Part shown: one piece after another, positions 1-8,559 of the stretch | How positions within the stretch are numbered: position 1 is the first letter of the stretch | Layout: each line of letters starts with the position of its first letter | NCBI RefSeq assembly: GCF_026130545.1 | Contig: NZ_JAMOIM010000041.1 | Span: forward strand, 1 to 42,226 | Length of the DNA stretch: 42,226 bases | Reading direction: 5' to 3' | Origin: Lichenifustis flavocetrariae | GTDB lineage: Bacteria > Pseudomonadota > Alphaproteobacteria > Rhizobiales > Beijerinckiaceae | Made by a program: the position numbers and the translations under genes | Notes under the pieces: model-generated | Told to the model about the DNA's origin: nothing | The model's database searches: none | What the model saw: the letters and a program-made list of their open reading frames with translations, nothing else

Positions 1-93
1 CATCGTCTGTAGCGGACGCCACCCCAGCGCGGAATCTACCCCGGCAACGCCGATTCAGTTATCTTCGGCAAGGCCCTTAGGGAAGGTGGTGGG

Positions 94-300
94 TCATCCA
101 ATCAAGGCGACGTCCAGGAGGACGAGTTCCGTGACGAGCATCCGCGCGACGATCTCGACCGTCAAGCCGTCCAGGCCGGCTTCCCTTTCAGCTCCGTTGT
201 AACGCACCCGGACGACGCGATCCGGACCGCTGCCGATGACATCGACGACACCGAAGAACGTGTTCCCCCGATGGACGTAGGATGTCTGCTGTTGTGGCAT
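94..300 (-). CDS. Small conserved-looking protein of unknown function
   Basis: This 68-residue protein has no domain I recognise. It begins MPQQQTSYVHRG and is rich in valine and alternating hydrophobic residues, so it probably forms a small beta-rich fold. No signal peptide or membrane helix is visible. The start is well supported: reading the minus strand, AGAGGT lies just upstream of the ATG at 300. It is divergent from the small gene at 592, and the 290 bases between them hold the palindrome at 518-542. That it is a real gene is inferred from its Shine-Dalgarno site; function is unknown. Confidence 0.55.
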   Translation of the reverse strand: MPQQQTSYVHRGNTFFGVVDVIGSGPDRVVRVRYNGAEREAGLDGLTVEIVARMLVTELVLLDVALIG

Positions 301-517
301 TTCTTACCTCTTTGGAAGGAGACCATAAGCGAGACTTGTGACGGGCCGGAGGCGGCAGGGGCTCCGGCCGGATGTGACCAGAAACGCGATTGGCGCTCCT
401 CACGCGTCCGGCGTCCGAGACACAGCATGAGGACCGGAGCGCTGGAACGTTGTGGTCCCAAAGCATCAAAAGACATCGTTCCCTTTGTTCCGGTTCACCT
501 TGGGCGGTCCAGCGAAT

Positions 518-542
518 CCGAATAGTCACTATCGTTATTCGG
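518..542. promoter_or_regulatory. Inverted repeat, possible operator
   Basis: CCGAATA (518-524) and TATTCGG (536-542) are perfect inverted arms. The spacer side contains a second nested palindrome, ATAGTCACTAT (522-532). It sits 50 bases before the small plus-strand gene at 592 and in the shared upstream region of the divergent gene ending at 94. Part of it (CGAATAGTCACTA) recurs at 6155. It could be a dimeric-regulator operator, but no bound protein is known. Confidence 0.35.
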
Positions 543-591
543 TGGTGCAGCTAACGGCGGGGGAAAGCCTAAACGTAATGAAGCTGAGGGC

Positions 592-852
592 TTGAGTGCG
601 GATTGCTGCGGGGCAACACGAATGTCTTTGGAGCCAGGGCGATGGAGCACCGAGCCGGATGGGGCGATCGTCTACGAGAGCGAGTCGTTCCGACTCGTGA
701 CACAACAAATCGCTGGGGCCACCCGGTTTCTGGTGTTCCGCCTGACCGCTGGCGAGGGGGCACCCCGGACGCTTCTGGGATCCGGAACGGCGAACGATCA
801 ACGCTCCGCGATGGCGTTGGCTTGCAGAATGGCTAAAAATTTTGCGTTGTAA
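592..852 (+). CDS. Small protein of unknown function
   Basis: This 86-residue protein (TTG start) has no recognised domain. Its middle part reads like a single small alpha/beta domain with a long hydrophobic strand (RFLVFRL near residues 45-51) and an alanine-rich C-terminal helix. No membrane segment is visible. The TTG at 592 has GAGG a few bases upstream; an in-frame ATG at 622 would give a 76-residue protein and cannot be excluded. It lies alone between a divergent small gene and about 490 bases of apparently non-coding DNA. It may be a small stress-associated protein like many in such islands, but that is a guess from context only. Confidence 0.45.
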   Translation: MSADCCGATRMSLEPGRWSTEPDGAIVYESESFRLVTQQIAGATRFLVFRLTAGEGAPRTLLGSGTANDQRSAMALACRMAKNFAL

Positions 853-1342
853 AAGGAGACCGCGTCAAGCGGCCCGAGTCTAGGAAGTGACAACGCCACC
901 CGCCGAACCTTGGCTTGACGGGTCAGGACGCGGGATCAGTTCACGCCGGCTGCGAGAGCGCAAGCTGATCTTGGCCAATCGAGGGGACGGGAGCCGAATG
1001 GTGGGTTGGACGCTTTAGCGCGTCAATCAGGAAGACCGCCGACGCGGCGATAAGCCTTCGGACCGCGTTGCCCGAGAGGAGACCAGCATGCTATGGCAGT
1101 CGACAAGGGCCATCATGCTAGTGTCCGGTCAAGTCGTGCAAGAAGCACCGTCCACCGATTTTTATGATCACCAAACGGGACCAGGGATGGTTCGCCCCAC
1201 CATAGATCGATCTCGCCGCGTTTATAGGCTCGGGTCGTAGCGCCAGACACGGCAATCGACTTTTAAACCAAATTCTATCCCTTCAGGAGACTGAACCCAG
1301 GCCAGGGTCCCCCCGGTCGGGCCTCTTCAAGAGTCTTGCACT
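853..1342. other. Gene-poor stretch
   Basis: About 490 bases with no convincing open frame on either strand. I see no clear terminator stem with a T-tract, no tRNA and no recognisable insertion-sequence end. It should carry the promoter of the PRC-barrel gene at 1343, but I could not pick a confident -35/-10 pair. Confidence 0.5.
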
Positions 1343-2068
1343 ATGAATATACCGCTCTGCCCCCTTAAAGGCTGTGCCGTGGTTGCGAGGCACGAGAAGG
1401 TGGGGACGGTGGTCGACGTTCTCGTCGATGACGTGGTCTGGAAGGTTCGGTGGCTGGTCGTCGAGACTGGGTCATGGCTGACGCAACGCCGGGTGGTGAT
1501 TCGTCCGGGCGAAATCGAACAAATCGAACGCGCAGCGAAGACGATCGTCGTTAAGCTGACACGAGCTCAGATCGAGGCGAGCCCTCACGTCCCTATCGAT
1601 GCAGCCGTCCCGCGGGGAACCAGCAGGTTGATCCACAGCCACTACAAATCCAACCCCCATTGGGGCAACTGCTGTTCCGGCGAGAACTGGCCGCCTGGGC
1701 CGCTGGTCTCGTCGCCCTTGGTCGGCGGAACCTACGACAGCGATACAAGTGCCGGGCGACCCTGGACATCGCGCGGGGAGCCGAACCTGCACAGCATCAC
1801 GTCACTGATGGGCTGCCACGTCCACGCGACCGACGGCGCCATTGGACATGTCGCGGACCTTCTGGTGGACGACGTTCATTGGGACGTCCGGCATCTTGTC
1901 GTAGCGACCCGAAATTGGTGGCCCGGACGGCGTGTGCTCGTGTCTCCGCACGAGGTCAACGCGCAGTTCACTGATGCGGACATTCACCTCGGCATCGGAT
2001 GCCAACAGGTGAAGAACAGCCCATCCTGGGAGCCAAACCTCGCGACGGATCGGGGCCAAGAAGGGTAA
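1343..2068 (+). CDS. Double PRC-barrel domain protein (copy 1)
   Basis: This 241-residue soluble protein has two PRC-barrel-like units, at about residues 5-75 and 150-220. Each carries the typical pattern of a small beta-barrel: a start like LKGCAVVA, then VGTVVDVLVDD, VWKVRWLVVETG and RRVVIRP; the second repeats it as MGCHVHATDGAIGHVADLL and WDVRHLVV. PRC barrels bind protein or small-molecule partners (RimM, photosynthetic reaction centre H subunit); these stand-alone doublets have no settled role. It is a clear paralogue of the protein at 4166-4936. Its C-terminus is about 15 residues shorter: after VKNSPSWEP the match ends and it stops at NLATDRGQEG. The +1 frame just past this point reads KKGKWNQEHRDYRAN, loosely like the paralogue's basic, tyrosine-rich tail, so a late frameshift is possible. 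No strong ribosome site precedes the ATG. Confidence 0.85.
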   Translation: MNIPLCPLKGCAVVARHEKVGTVVDVLVDDVVWKVRWLVVETGSWLTQRRVVIRPGEIEQIERAAKTIVVKLTRAQIEASPHVPIDAAVPRGTSRLIHSHYKSNPHWGNCCSGENWPPGPLVSSPLVGGTYDSDTSAGRPWTSRGEPNLHSITSLMGCHVHATDGAIGHVADLLVDDVHWDVRHLVVATRNWWPGRRVLVSPHEVNAQFTDADIHLGIGCQQVKNSPSWEPNLATDRGQEG

Positions 2069-2335
2069 ATGGAACCAGGAGCATCGGGATTATCGCGCAA
2101 ATTGAGGTGGTCGATAGCCACAAGTTGCCAGCTCGTCACCAGGTGCACATCACCTCGAGTTGGCCGAGGGCCGGCGGCCCGGTAGATGTCGGGTGACAGA
2201 CGGAACATTCGTCGCCGGGAGCCTCGTACCGGAGGGGCCCGGCTCTCCGGGGAAATCTCGTACCGGCGGTGACAAGACGGCGGTCGCGACGGGTCGGGCC
2301 ATGGGGATAGGCTCGGAACCACCGCGCGACGTGGC

Positions 2336-3985
2336 TCACGCATGAATGTCGTGAAGGGCCAGAAAGGCATTGAATAAGACGCGCGGGTCAAAACGCCCCT
2401 TATAGACAGGCGGCGGCTCGCGCTTCAGGCCGAGCAACTTGTAGACGGCGGTCTGAGCCGAGCGGATCGAATACTCGACGGTGAACACGACGTCCTCGGG
2501 CATCTCGCAAAACTGGCCGATGCAGGCAATGTCCTTCGTGCCCGCGGGGATCACATCCGGGCGGTCACCCTTGTTCCGCGGTAGGAACTGGCTCGTGATA
2601 AAGGGCATCATGCAGGGGACGCAGAGGCAAGTCTCGATGATCGTCGACAGATCGGTGGTCACGTGCAGGTGGCCGAGCATCTCCGTCATGATCTCGCGGC
2701 CCGTACAGGCCGCCATAGGCTTCCGCACGAAATCGCCGGGATCGTCGACCTTGAGGCCGTACCCCCAGAACACGCCGACGTCGGCGGGCTGGTCGATGAA
2801 GTGGGGCTGATGCGGAATGACGATCGACATGAGCCAGCTCGACTCGGGGAACGTAATCAGCCCGCCCTCGCCCGGCACGTTGCCTGTGAGGTCGCGCATG
2901 ACCCGCAGCAAGGTGAGGTCATAGAGGGTCGTGGTGAAGGACACCCATTTCGATCGTCCGACATGGTCGGAAAAAACCGACGGATTGCCGAATTCTGGCC
3001 GGTCGTCGGCGATCTTCTTCCACAGCGCCCAGGCGCCAGTGCCAGACTTTGTACCGGCCGTCTCCGCTCCGCCAGAAGGCGCCCGGTTCATCGACCCGAG
3101 GCTTGAGGCTTCGGTCATCGAACCAAGCGTGACGAGGACCAGATCGCCCGACGCAACCTCAACCTGACCGCCCCAGCCCTCACGCTCCGTATCGATGCGC
3201 GTCACGCTCGTCCCATCCGGCTCGGTGCGGAAATGCAGGTCTATCACACGGGTTCCCCGCGCGAAGACGACGCCACGCGCGTCGAGCCATTTGTGGAGCG
3301 GCCGCACCATGGAATCGTACTGGTTGTAGACCGTCCGCATGATTCCTTCGAGCCGATCAAACCCCGAGACCATATGGGCGAAGCGCACGAGATAGCGCTT
3401 GAATTCGACCGCGCTGTGCCACGGCTGGAACGCGAAGGTGGTGCACCACATGAACCAGAAATTTGTTTTGAAGAACGTGGGATCGAACTGGTCGGCTATG
3501 GTCGAGGCGCCGAGCAGTCCCTCGGGCTCGATTGCGAGGCGCTCGATCGTCAGGATATGCCGCTCGCTCAATCCGAAATCAGGCGCGGTTTGCCGCTGGC
3601 CGTTGCGGATCAGGCGCGATTTGGACGAGGTCTTCATCGTCTCGTTCCAGGCGAAGATCTCGTCCGTCACGGACTTGCTCTCGTCGAGGGTGGGGATCGA
3701 GGAGAACAGGTCGTAGGTGCAGAGGTACTTGCGCTCGATCATGCGGCCGCCGCGCAGGACGTAACCCACCTTCGGTGAGCCCGCCCCGTCGAGGCTGCCG
3801 CCGACCTTGTCGGTTTCCTCGAAGATGGTGATGTCATGGCCGAGGAGATCGCCGTCGCGGATCAGGAAGGCTGCTGCCGCCATGGAGGCGATGCCGCCGC
3901 CCACGAGATAGGCCTTGATCGATCGACGCGCGGCGCCAGGTGCAGGTGGTGCCGGTTCGGTGAAGGGCTGGCTAGCTTCGTTCAT
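2336..3985 (-). CDS. ohyA: Oleate hydratase-like FAD protein (MCRA family)
   Basis: The family adds water to the cis-9 double bond of unsaturated fatty acids, giving 10-hydroxy acids, and needs bound FAD structurally. This 549-residue protein has the N-terminal dinucleotide fold (VGGGIASMAAAAF at 28-40, ending in the acidic FEE near 55-57, then DKVGGSLDG) and family motifs such as YLCTYDLFSSIPT and FWFMWCTTFAFQPWHSAVE. In the best-studied members the catalytic glutamate directly follows GGR; here that position is Met82 (RGGRMIE), with Glu84 two residues on. This matches my memory of a shorter monomeric subgroup known from Rhodococcus, which I could not check. The first 20 residues are proline-rich and probably disordered. 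AAGGA precedes the ATG. The gene lies downstream of, and on the same strand as, the PRC-barrel gene at 4166-4936 (180-base gap), so co-transcription is possible. Confidence 0.9.
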   Translation of the reverse strand: MNEASQPFTEPAPPAPGAARRSIKAYLVGGGIASMAAAAFLIRDGDLLGHDITIFEETDKVGGSLDGAGSPKVGYVLRGGRMIERKYLCTYDLFSSIPTLDESKSVTDEIFAWNETMKTSSKSRLIRNGQRQTAPDFGLSERHILTIERLAIEPEGLLGASTIADQFDPTFFKTNFWFMWCTTFAFQPWHSAVEFKRYLVRFAHMVSGFDRLEGIMRTVYNQYDSMVRPLHKWLDARGVVFARGTRVIDLHFRTEPDGTSVTRIDTEREGWGGQVEVASGDLVLVTLGSMTEASSLGSMNRAPSGGAETAGTKSGTGAWALWKKIADDRPEFGNPSVFSDHVGRSKWVSFTTTLYDLTLLRVMRDLTGNVPGEGGLITFPESSWLMSIVIPHQPHFIDQPADVGVFWGYGLKVDDPGDFVRKPMAACTGREIMTEMLGHLHVTTDLSTIIETCLCVPCMMPFITSQFLPRNKGDRPDVIPAGTKDIACIGQFCEMPEDVVFTVEYSIRSAQTAVYKLLGLKREPPPVYKGRFDPRVLFNAFLALHDIHA

Positions 3986-4165
3986 AAGGAAAATCCTTCC
4001 GCTGAGCGGCGTGTCGACCTCCGAGGACCCCTGGTTTAGGCGGCGATGGCAGTCGAGGGCTTGGCGGCCTGACCTGATACAGGTTGCCCCGGTAATCGTG
4101 GTGAATCGGGAGGATAGACCGGTCAGCCAACGTTATCGTTGGACAGCGGCCCGGGGATCCGGCTG

Positions 4166-4936
4166 TTAAAAGCCGTAGCCGCGCCACCCGTAATGGCGAT
4201 GCAGTTTCTTTTCGTAGACCTGATCAATCATGGCGATCGGATCCCAAGGCGGACTGGTCTTGACCGTCTCGCGATCGACGTCGAGCCGGATCTCGCCCTC
4301 GGTCCAGCGCACCGCTTGGACGGCGTAGGGTGAGATCAGGACGCGGGCGCCGGGCCACCAATCTTTCGTGTCGATGATGATGTACCGAACGTCCCAACTA
4401 CCGTCGTCGATGAGGAAGTTTGCGGCGTGGCCGATCATGCCGTCGGTGGCGTGCATGTGGTAGCCGATCACCTCCGCGAAGCTGCGCAGGTTCGGGTCAC
4501 CGCTTTTTCCCGCCGGCTCATCCTCGATTGGCGAATCGGCCATGCTCCCACCGGTGGGGATCATGGCGGATAGGGGCGATCCGAAAGCGCCAGCGCCGAA
4601 ATAGCCTGAGCCCCAGATCGGGCCTGATCCGTAATAGTCGTAGAGACGGGTTTCCATCCGGGCGGAGACTGGTTCGTGCAGCAGAGACGACGGACTTGCT
4701 TCGACCTGGGCTTTCGTCAAGGCCAAGGAAAGGATCTCGCCGACATAGTCCGGCGCCCGGATGGCCGAGGGATGGACCAAGACCTTGCGGTCGTTCAGCC
4801 AGGAGCCGACGTCGACCACGAGCCATCTCATCTTCCAGGTCCGATCGTCGAACAGAATGTCGTGGATCGTGCCGATCCTCCCCGCGTCGCTCGCCTCGAC
4901 GGCGTATCCCTTGAGAACTGAAATCGCGATAAGCAC
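4166..4936 (-). CDS. Double PRC-barrel domain protein (copy 2)
   Basis: This 256-residue protein is the fuller paralogue of the protein at 1343. It has one PRC-barrel unit at about residues 4-80 (LKGYAVEASDAGRIGTIHD, WKMRWLVVDVGSWL) and another at about 158-225 (GYHMHATDGMIGHAANFL, WDVRYIIIDT), joined by a glycine- and serine-rich linker. It ends in a basic aromatic tail (KKLHRHYGWRGYGF). There is no signal peptide, so it is probably cytoplasmic. The start is GTG at 4936 with GAGGAG ideally placed upstream. It sits ahead of the oleate hydratase gene on the same strand. The two copies bracket the hydratase in convergent orientation, which suggests a segmental duplication. Function is unknown; PRC barrels usually act as docking modules. 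Confidence 0.87.
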   Translation of the reverse strand: MLIAISVLKGYAVEASDAGRIGTIHDILFDDRTWKMRWLVVDVGSWLNDRKVLVHPSAIRAPDYVGEILSLALTKAQVEASPSSLLHEPVSARMETRLYDYYGSGPIWGSGYFGAGAFGSPLSAMIPTGGSMADSPIEDEPAGKSGDPNLRSFAEVIGYHMHATDGMIGHAANFLIDDGSWDVRYIIIDTKDWWPGARVLISPYAVQAVRWTEGEIRLDVDRETVKTSPPWDPIAMIDQVYEKKLHRHYGWRGYGF

Positions 4937-5119
4937 TGATGATCTCCTCTTCCGCAGCGTTGTAGGGCGCGGCGGCAGCTGATGTTATTTGCTCCTCGTC
5001 GCGTCCGAGCCCGGGGCGCTAAGAAGACGGCTGCGGCTGAGGTCGTCAGTCCCGTCGTCGAGGTCGCGACCGGCATCGCAGCAATGGTGCGGTCCCTCTT
5101 CGAACGCGTGGGATGGCTG

Positions 5120-5925
5120 GACAGGAGCACCCGTTTTTGCGTTGGGACTATGCGTTTGTGCGCCCGCCTGGCTGTCCCCCTCCCATGCGTTTTCGTATTT
5201 CCCGCAAACCGGCTTTGGTGGCCGCCGGTTCACGCGGGCCCGCCTATGCCGCCATGGGAGAAGCCATCGGCACGGCCAGCGAGCTCGCCGGCGACTTGGG
5301 GCCTAAGCGCTCGCGCTGGAGCGGCAGGTCATCGGTCGCGACACGCGATGCGCCGGGCTCGTGCGTGTCACCTGCTCCGAAACAATTGCCAGCAATCTGA
5401 TGGCGCCATGTCTCGGCACGCTGCACGTGCCGATCCCGATATTATGATCGAACTGATCCCAACCCACGCGAGCTCAGCCTGTCGAGCGTGAGGCGAACGT
5501 CTCCGTGCGGCTGCGGCAGCCCGACCAGCATGATCTCGTGGTGGGTCGAAAAGGCGTCGTCGCTTTCGGGCTTTATGCGAGCGGCGACTATCTCAAGCGC
5601 CATGGCGATGTCGATTTCGACGACGGCTCCCCCGGCCACCACCTGATCACGAAGCTCGATGGTATTCAGGATGCGACGCAGACCGATTGGCTCGAAGAAC
5701 TCGCGCCGCCCGCCCGCATTGCGATGCAGACAAGCAGCCATGCCGCAGCGCTCGCGGCGACGGTCCACGGTGGCGGCTTGGCAAGCCTTCTCCGATTCCC
5801 TGCCAATCGCGAGCCCGAATTGGTCCGCCTGACGGTGCCGCCTCTTCCCTCTTCGATTCCGAGCGCTGGCACCTGGCTGATTGTGCACAAGGACAATCGC
5901 GAGATGCCTCGAATCCGAGTGACCT
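5120..5925 (+). pseudogene. LysR-type regulator pseudogene
   Basis: Pieces of one LysR-family regulator can be followed through three frames. AYAAMGEAIGTASELAGDLG (about 5245-5305) matches the end of the DNA-binding linker. LERQVIGRDTR and LVRVTCSETIASNLMAPCLG (about 5315-5420) begin the effector domain. DPDIMIELIPTHAS (about 5432-5472) is in another frame, and from 5505 the open frame RLRQPDQHDLVV through AGTWLIVHKDNREMPRIRV (to about 5925) is the rest of the effector domain. Frameshifts fall near 5310, 5430 and 5480. The helix-turn-helix is essentially absent: only WDYAFV near 5140 resembles a LysR start. It cannot make a DNA-binding regulator. The last part runs in frame into an IS110 transposase fragment. 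Confidence 0.75.
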
Positions 5926-6095
5926 ACCTCGGCGAGATCGACAACGGCCCTGATGCGGTCCGGAAGTTATGCGAGCGGCTCGCGCGTCAGGGCAAGCCGT
6001 TGGCGTTTTGCGACGAGGCGGGACCGTGCGGTCGCGGCGTTCATCGCCAACTCACGAGCCTGGGTCATCGCTGTGAGGTGGTTGCGACATGGGAC
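5924..6095 (+). mobile_element. IS110-family transposase fragment
   Basis: In frame with the LysR remnant, the sequence changes abruptly to YLGEIDNGPDAVRKLCERLA, then GKPLAFCDEAGPCG and HRQLTSLGHRCEVVA. This is the conserved stretch of IS110-family transposases that follows the first catalytic aspartate of the DEDD domain. It ends at about 6095, after VVA, where family members continue into PSLIPR; the frame then runs unrelated to a stop at 6131. Both the N-terminal catalytic start and the whole C-terminal half are missing, so it is inactive. No inverted repeats are visible, as expected for a family that usually lacks them. Confidence 0.75.
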
Positions 6096-6150
6096 GTCAA
6101 GCAGTGCTTGTTATGCCGTAAACTGAATTGAGACCGGCCGCCGGGACACA

Positions 6151-6167
6151 TTTTCGAATAGTCACTA
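6151..6167. repeat. Copy of the CGAATAGTCACTA motif
   Basis: TTTTCGAATAGTCACTA lies about 245 bases before the universal stress gene. Thirteen bases match the palindromic site at 518-542 exactly. A related form occurs on the other strand at 17633-17650. It could be a shared regulatory site or a chance match. Confidence 0.3.
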
Positions 6168-6409
6168 CCCAAGATCGCTCAGCGCTTTCAAGGTCCAACA
6201 CGACTAGTCTTTGACGCAACGACGACGTTTCGTCAGGAGAACGCGCCCTAGCTGCCCGAGTGCTTCCAGGAAGGCCATGAGAAAGGGCAACGTTCCAGTT
6301 ATGCGGAATACCGATGCCCATTCGATGCCTGGATACCACCGTGACGCCCTGACTTTCCAGAAAAATTCGCCCCTTCGAGGGATGACCTGTCGATGCCCGA
6401 GGAGCGACC

Positions 6410-7267
6410 ATGACGATCCGCCGAATTCTAATTCCTTCAACGTCTGAAAATGACTGCGTGCAGCGTTTAGGGACAGGGCTCGCATTGTGTCGAAGCCTCG
6501 ATGCCCACCTTCGGCTACTCTTCCTTCGCGCCGACCTCGATCGGACGATGCGCGCTCTGCCCGTTGTCATCCGCGACAAGGGAGTCACAGTCACGGACAT
6601 TGAAGCCGAGGCAAAGCGCACTGCCGAGCGAAGCAAGGCGGCGTTCGCGCACGTCTGCGAGCAAGCCGGCATCCGTAGCGACGGGAAATTCGACGACCTG
6701 CGTACAACTTTTGGCGAATGGGACGAAAGGATCGGCGATCTCGAACCCAGCGTCGCCCTCGCGGGCAGGGTCTGCGATCTGATCATCGTCAATCGCCCGA
6801 CGGCCACCAATCTGGCATCCGAACTGATCTTCGACGCAGCCGTCTTCGCGACGGGGCGACCCACCTTGGTGCTGTCTCCCAAGGTTCCCGACAACGTGCT
6901 GCGCCACGTCGTGATCGCCTGGAACGGCAGCCTGGAAGCGACTCGCCTCATCGGACATTCTCTGGATTTGTTGCATGCGGCAGACCGCGTCTCGATCATC
7001 ACCGCCGATAGGAGTGGCAGCGCCGCCGAAACGCCTGGGGATTTGGCGAACTACCTGATGTGGCACGGGATTCGGGCACATCCGCTATCGGCCGTGTCAG
7101 AATCCAATAGCGTTCCGGAGGCGATCCTCGCCGGGGCGTCGAAAGGCGAAGCGACGATGCTGCTCATGGGTGCCTATACCCATAGTCGTATCCGGCAATT
7201 TCTTCTCGGGGGTGTGACCCGCCACGTTTTGGAGAATAGCGAGATCCCGGTTCTCATGGAACATTAG
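6410..7267 (+). CDS. Tandem universal stress protein
   Basis: This 285-residue cytoplasmic protein has two UspA-type domains. The first (about 1-150) begins RRILIPSTSEND, where the usual nucleotide loop is poorly kept. The second (about 158-285) has HVVIAWNGSLEATRLI and ends with MGAYTHSRIRQFLLGGVTRH. That end corresponds to the family's ATP-loop pattern, though the second glycine of G-x-x-G is threonine here, so ATP binding is uncertain. Tandem USPs of this type are induced by starvation, oxygen limitation or oxidative stress in many proteobacteria. The ATG has GAGGAG just upstream. It precedes an alcohol dehydrogenase on the same strand by about 250 bases. The upstream region holds a copy of the CGAATAGTCACTA motif (6155-6167). 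Confidence 0.9.
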   Translation: MTIRRILIPSTSENDCVQRLGTGLALCRSLDAHLRLLFLRADLDRTMRALPVVIRDKGVTVTDIEAEAKRTAERSKAAFAHVCEQAGIRSDGKFDDLRTTFGEWDERIGDLEPSVALAGRVCDLIIVNRPTATNLASELIFDAAVFATGRPTLVLSPKVPDNVLRHVVIAWNGSLEATRLIGHSLDLLHAADRVSIITADRSGSAAETPGDLANYLMWHGIRAHPLSAVSESNSVPEAILAGASKGEATMLLMGAYTHSRIRQFLLGGVTRHVLENSEIPVLMEH

Positions 7268-7515
7268 AATGTGCCGTCACCGGACCCTTCGTCAGGTAAG
7301 GCGGCGGATTATTGTCGACAACGCGGTCCCAAGAAACCTATCGCCTGGCCGCAATCTCCTGATGCATCCCTCTGGTTACTACTTCGTGTCTCAATAGACC
7401 GACCTCGAAATGTGCCGCTTCGGCAACCAGCACACGGCGATCTTGGCGACGGGCTTTCGATCGGCACGACCGCGGTTCCGTGAATGCTCCTCAATCCCGC
7501 AACCCGGAAACGATC

Positions 7516-8499
7516 ATGCATGCGATGGTATTGAAGCACCTGCGTGCACCACTGGAGTGGTCTGAGCTGCCCGATCGTGTCCCGGGTCCGGGCGAGGTCC
7601 GCGTCAAGGTCGCCGCCTGCGGGGTCTGCAGAACGGATTTGCACGTCGTCGATGGCGAGTTACCCCATCCCAAGGTCCCGATCATCCCCGGCCACGAAAT
7701 CGTCGGCCGGATCGATGCCGTCGGATCGGGTGTAGTCGACCTGCGGGTCGGCGAGCGCGTGGGGGTTCCCTGGCTCGGGCATACGTGCAGGACCTGCCTG
7801 TACTGCAGGGAGCACCGGGAAAATCTATGCGACGACCCGCTGTTCACCGGCTACACGCGTGATGGCGGGTTCGCGACGTCGATCACCGCCGACGCCCGCT
7901 TCGCCTTTCCGCTCGGCGAAAGCGGTGAAGCCGTGGATCTCGCGCCCTTGCTCTGCGCCGGGCTGATCGGCTGGCGATCCCTGGCCATCGCCGGAGCGGG
8001 CAAGAGGGTGGGCCTCTACGGCTTCGGCGCCGCGGCCCACATCGTCGCGCAGGTCATGCGCTATCAGGGCCGATCGACCTACGCATTCACCCGGCCGGGC
8101 GACCTCGCCACCCAGACCTTCGCCAGAAATATCGGGGCAATTTGGGCCGGGGGATCCGACACGATGCCGCCCGAGCCGCTCGACGCCGCCATCATCTTCG
8201 CGACCGTCGGCGATCTCATTCCGTTGGCGCTGCGGGCAGTGCGCAAAGGCGGTCGGGTGGTCTGCGCCGGCATTCACATGAGCGATGTGCCGCGCTTTCC
8301 ATACCGGGATCTGTGGGAGGAGCGGCAGCTTGTCTCCGTCGCCAATCTCACGCGTCAGGACGGGCTCGATTTCTTGTCGCTCGTTCCCCGCATGGGAATC
8401 GACGTCAAGACGACGCGTTATCCCCTGATGCAGGCGAACCAAGCCCTGTCGGATCTTCGCGCCGGACGCTTTGAAGGTGCGGCTGTCCTGGTGCCCTGA
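7516..8499 (+). CDS. Zinc-dependent alcohol dehydrogenase
   Basis: This medium-chain dehydrogenase of about 327 residues oxidises alcohols or reduces aldehydes with NAD(P). Catalytic zinc ligands appear in ACGVCRTDLH and in PGHEIVGR. The four-cysteine structural zinc site is CRTCLYCREHRENLC. The nucleotide fold has GLYGFGAAAHIVAQ, so the usual GxGxxG is slightly altered (G-F-G-A-A-A). I chose ATG 7516 because homologues start at that point (MHAMVLKHLRAP); an in-frame GTG at 7480 would add 12 residues. It resembles the AdhA-like zinc-binding subgroup often found beside universal stress and phosphoketolase genes. It is distinct from the AdhP-type enzyme at 14749: the two agree only in the shared zinc-binding motifs. 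Confidence 0.9.
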   Translation: MHAMVLKHLRAPLEWSELPDRVPGPGEVRVKVAACGVCRTDLHVVDGELPHPKVPIIPGHEIVGRIDAVGSGVVDLRVGERVGVPWLGHTCRTCLYCREHRENLCDDPLFTGYTRDGGFATSITADARFAFPLGESGEAVDLAPLLCAGLIGWRSLAIAGAGKRVGLYGFGAAAHIVAQVMRYQGRSTYAFTRPGDLATQTFARNIGAIWAGGSDTMPPEPLDAAIIFATVGDLIPLALRAVRKGGRVVCAGIHMSDVPRFPYRDLWEERQLVSVANLTRQDGLDFLSLVPRMGIDVKTTRYPLMQANQALSDLRAGRFEGAAVLVP

Positions 8500-8559
8500 C
8501 GCGCAGCGATCGTAGCTTGCCGACTTTGCCCGGCGAGATTAGGTACCTGCATCTCGGCG

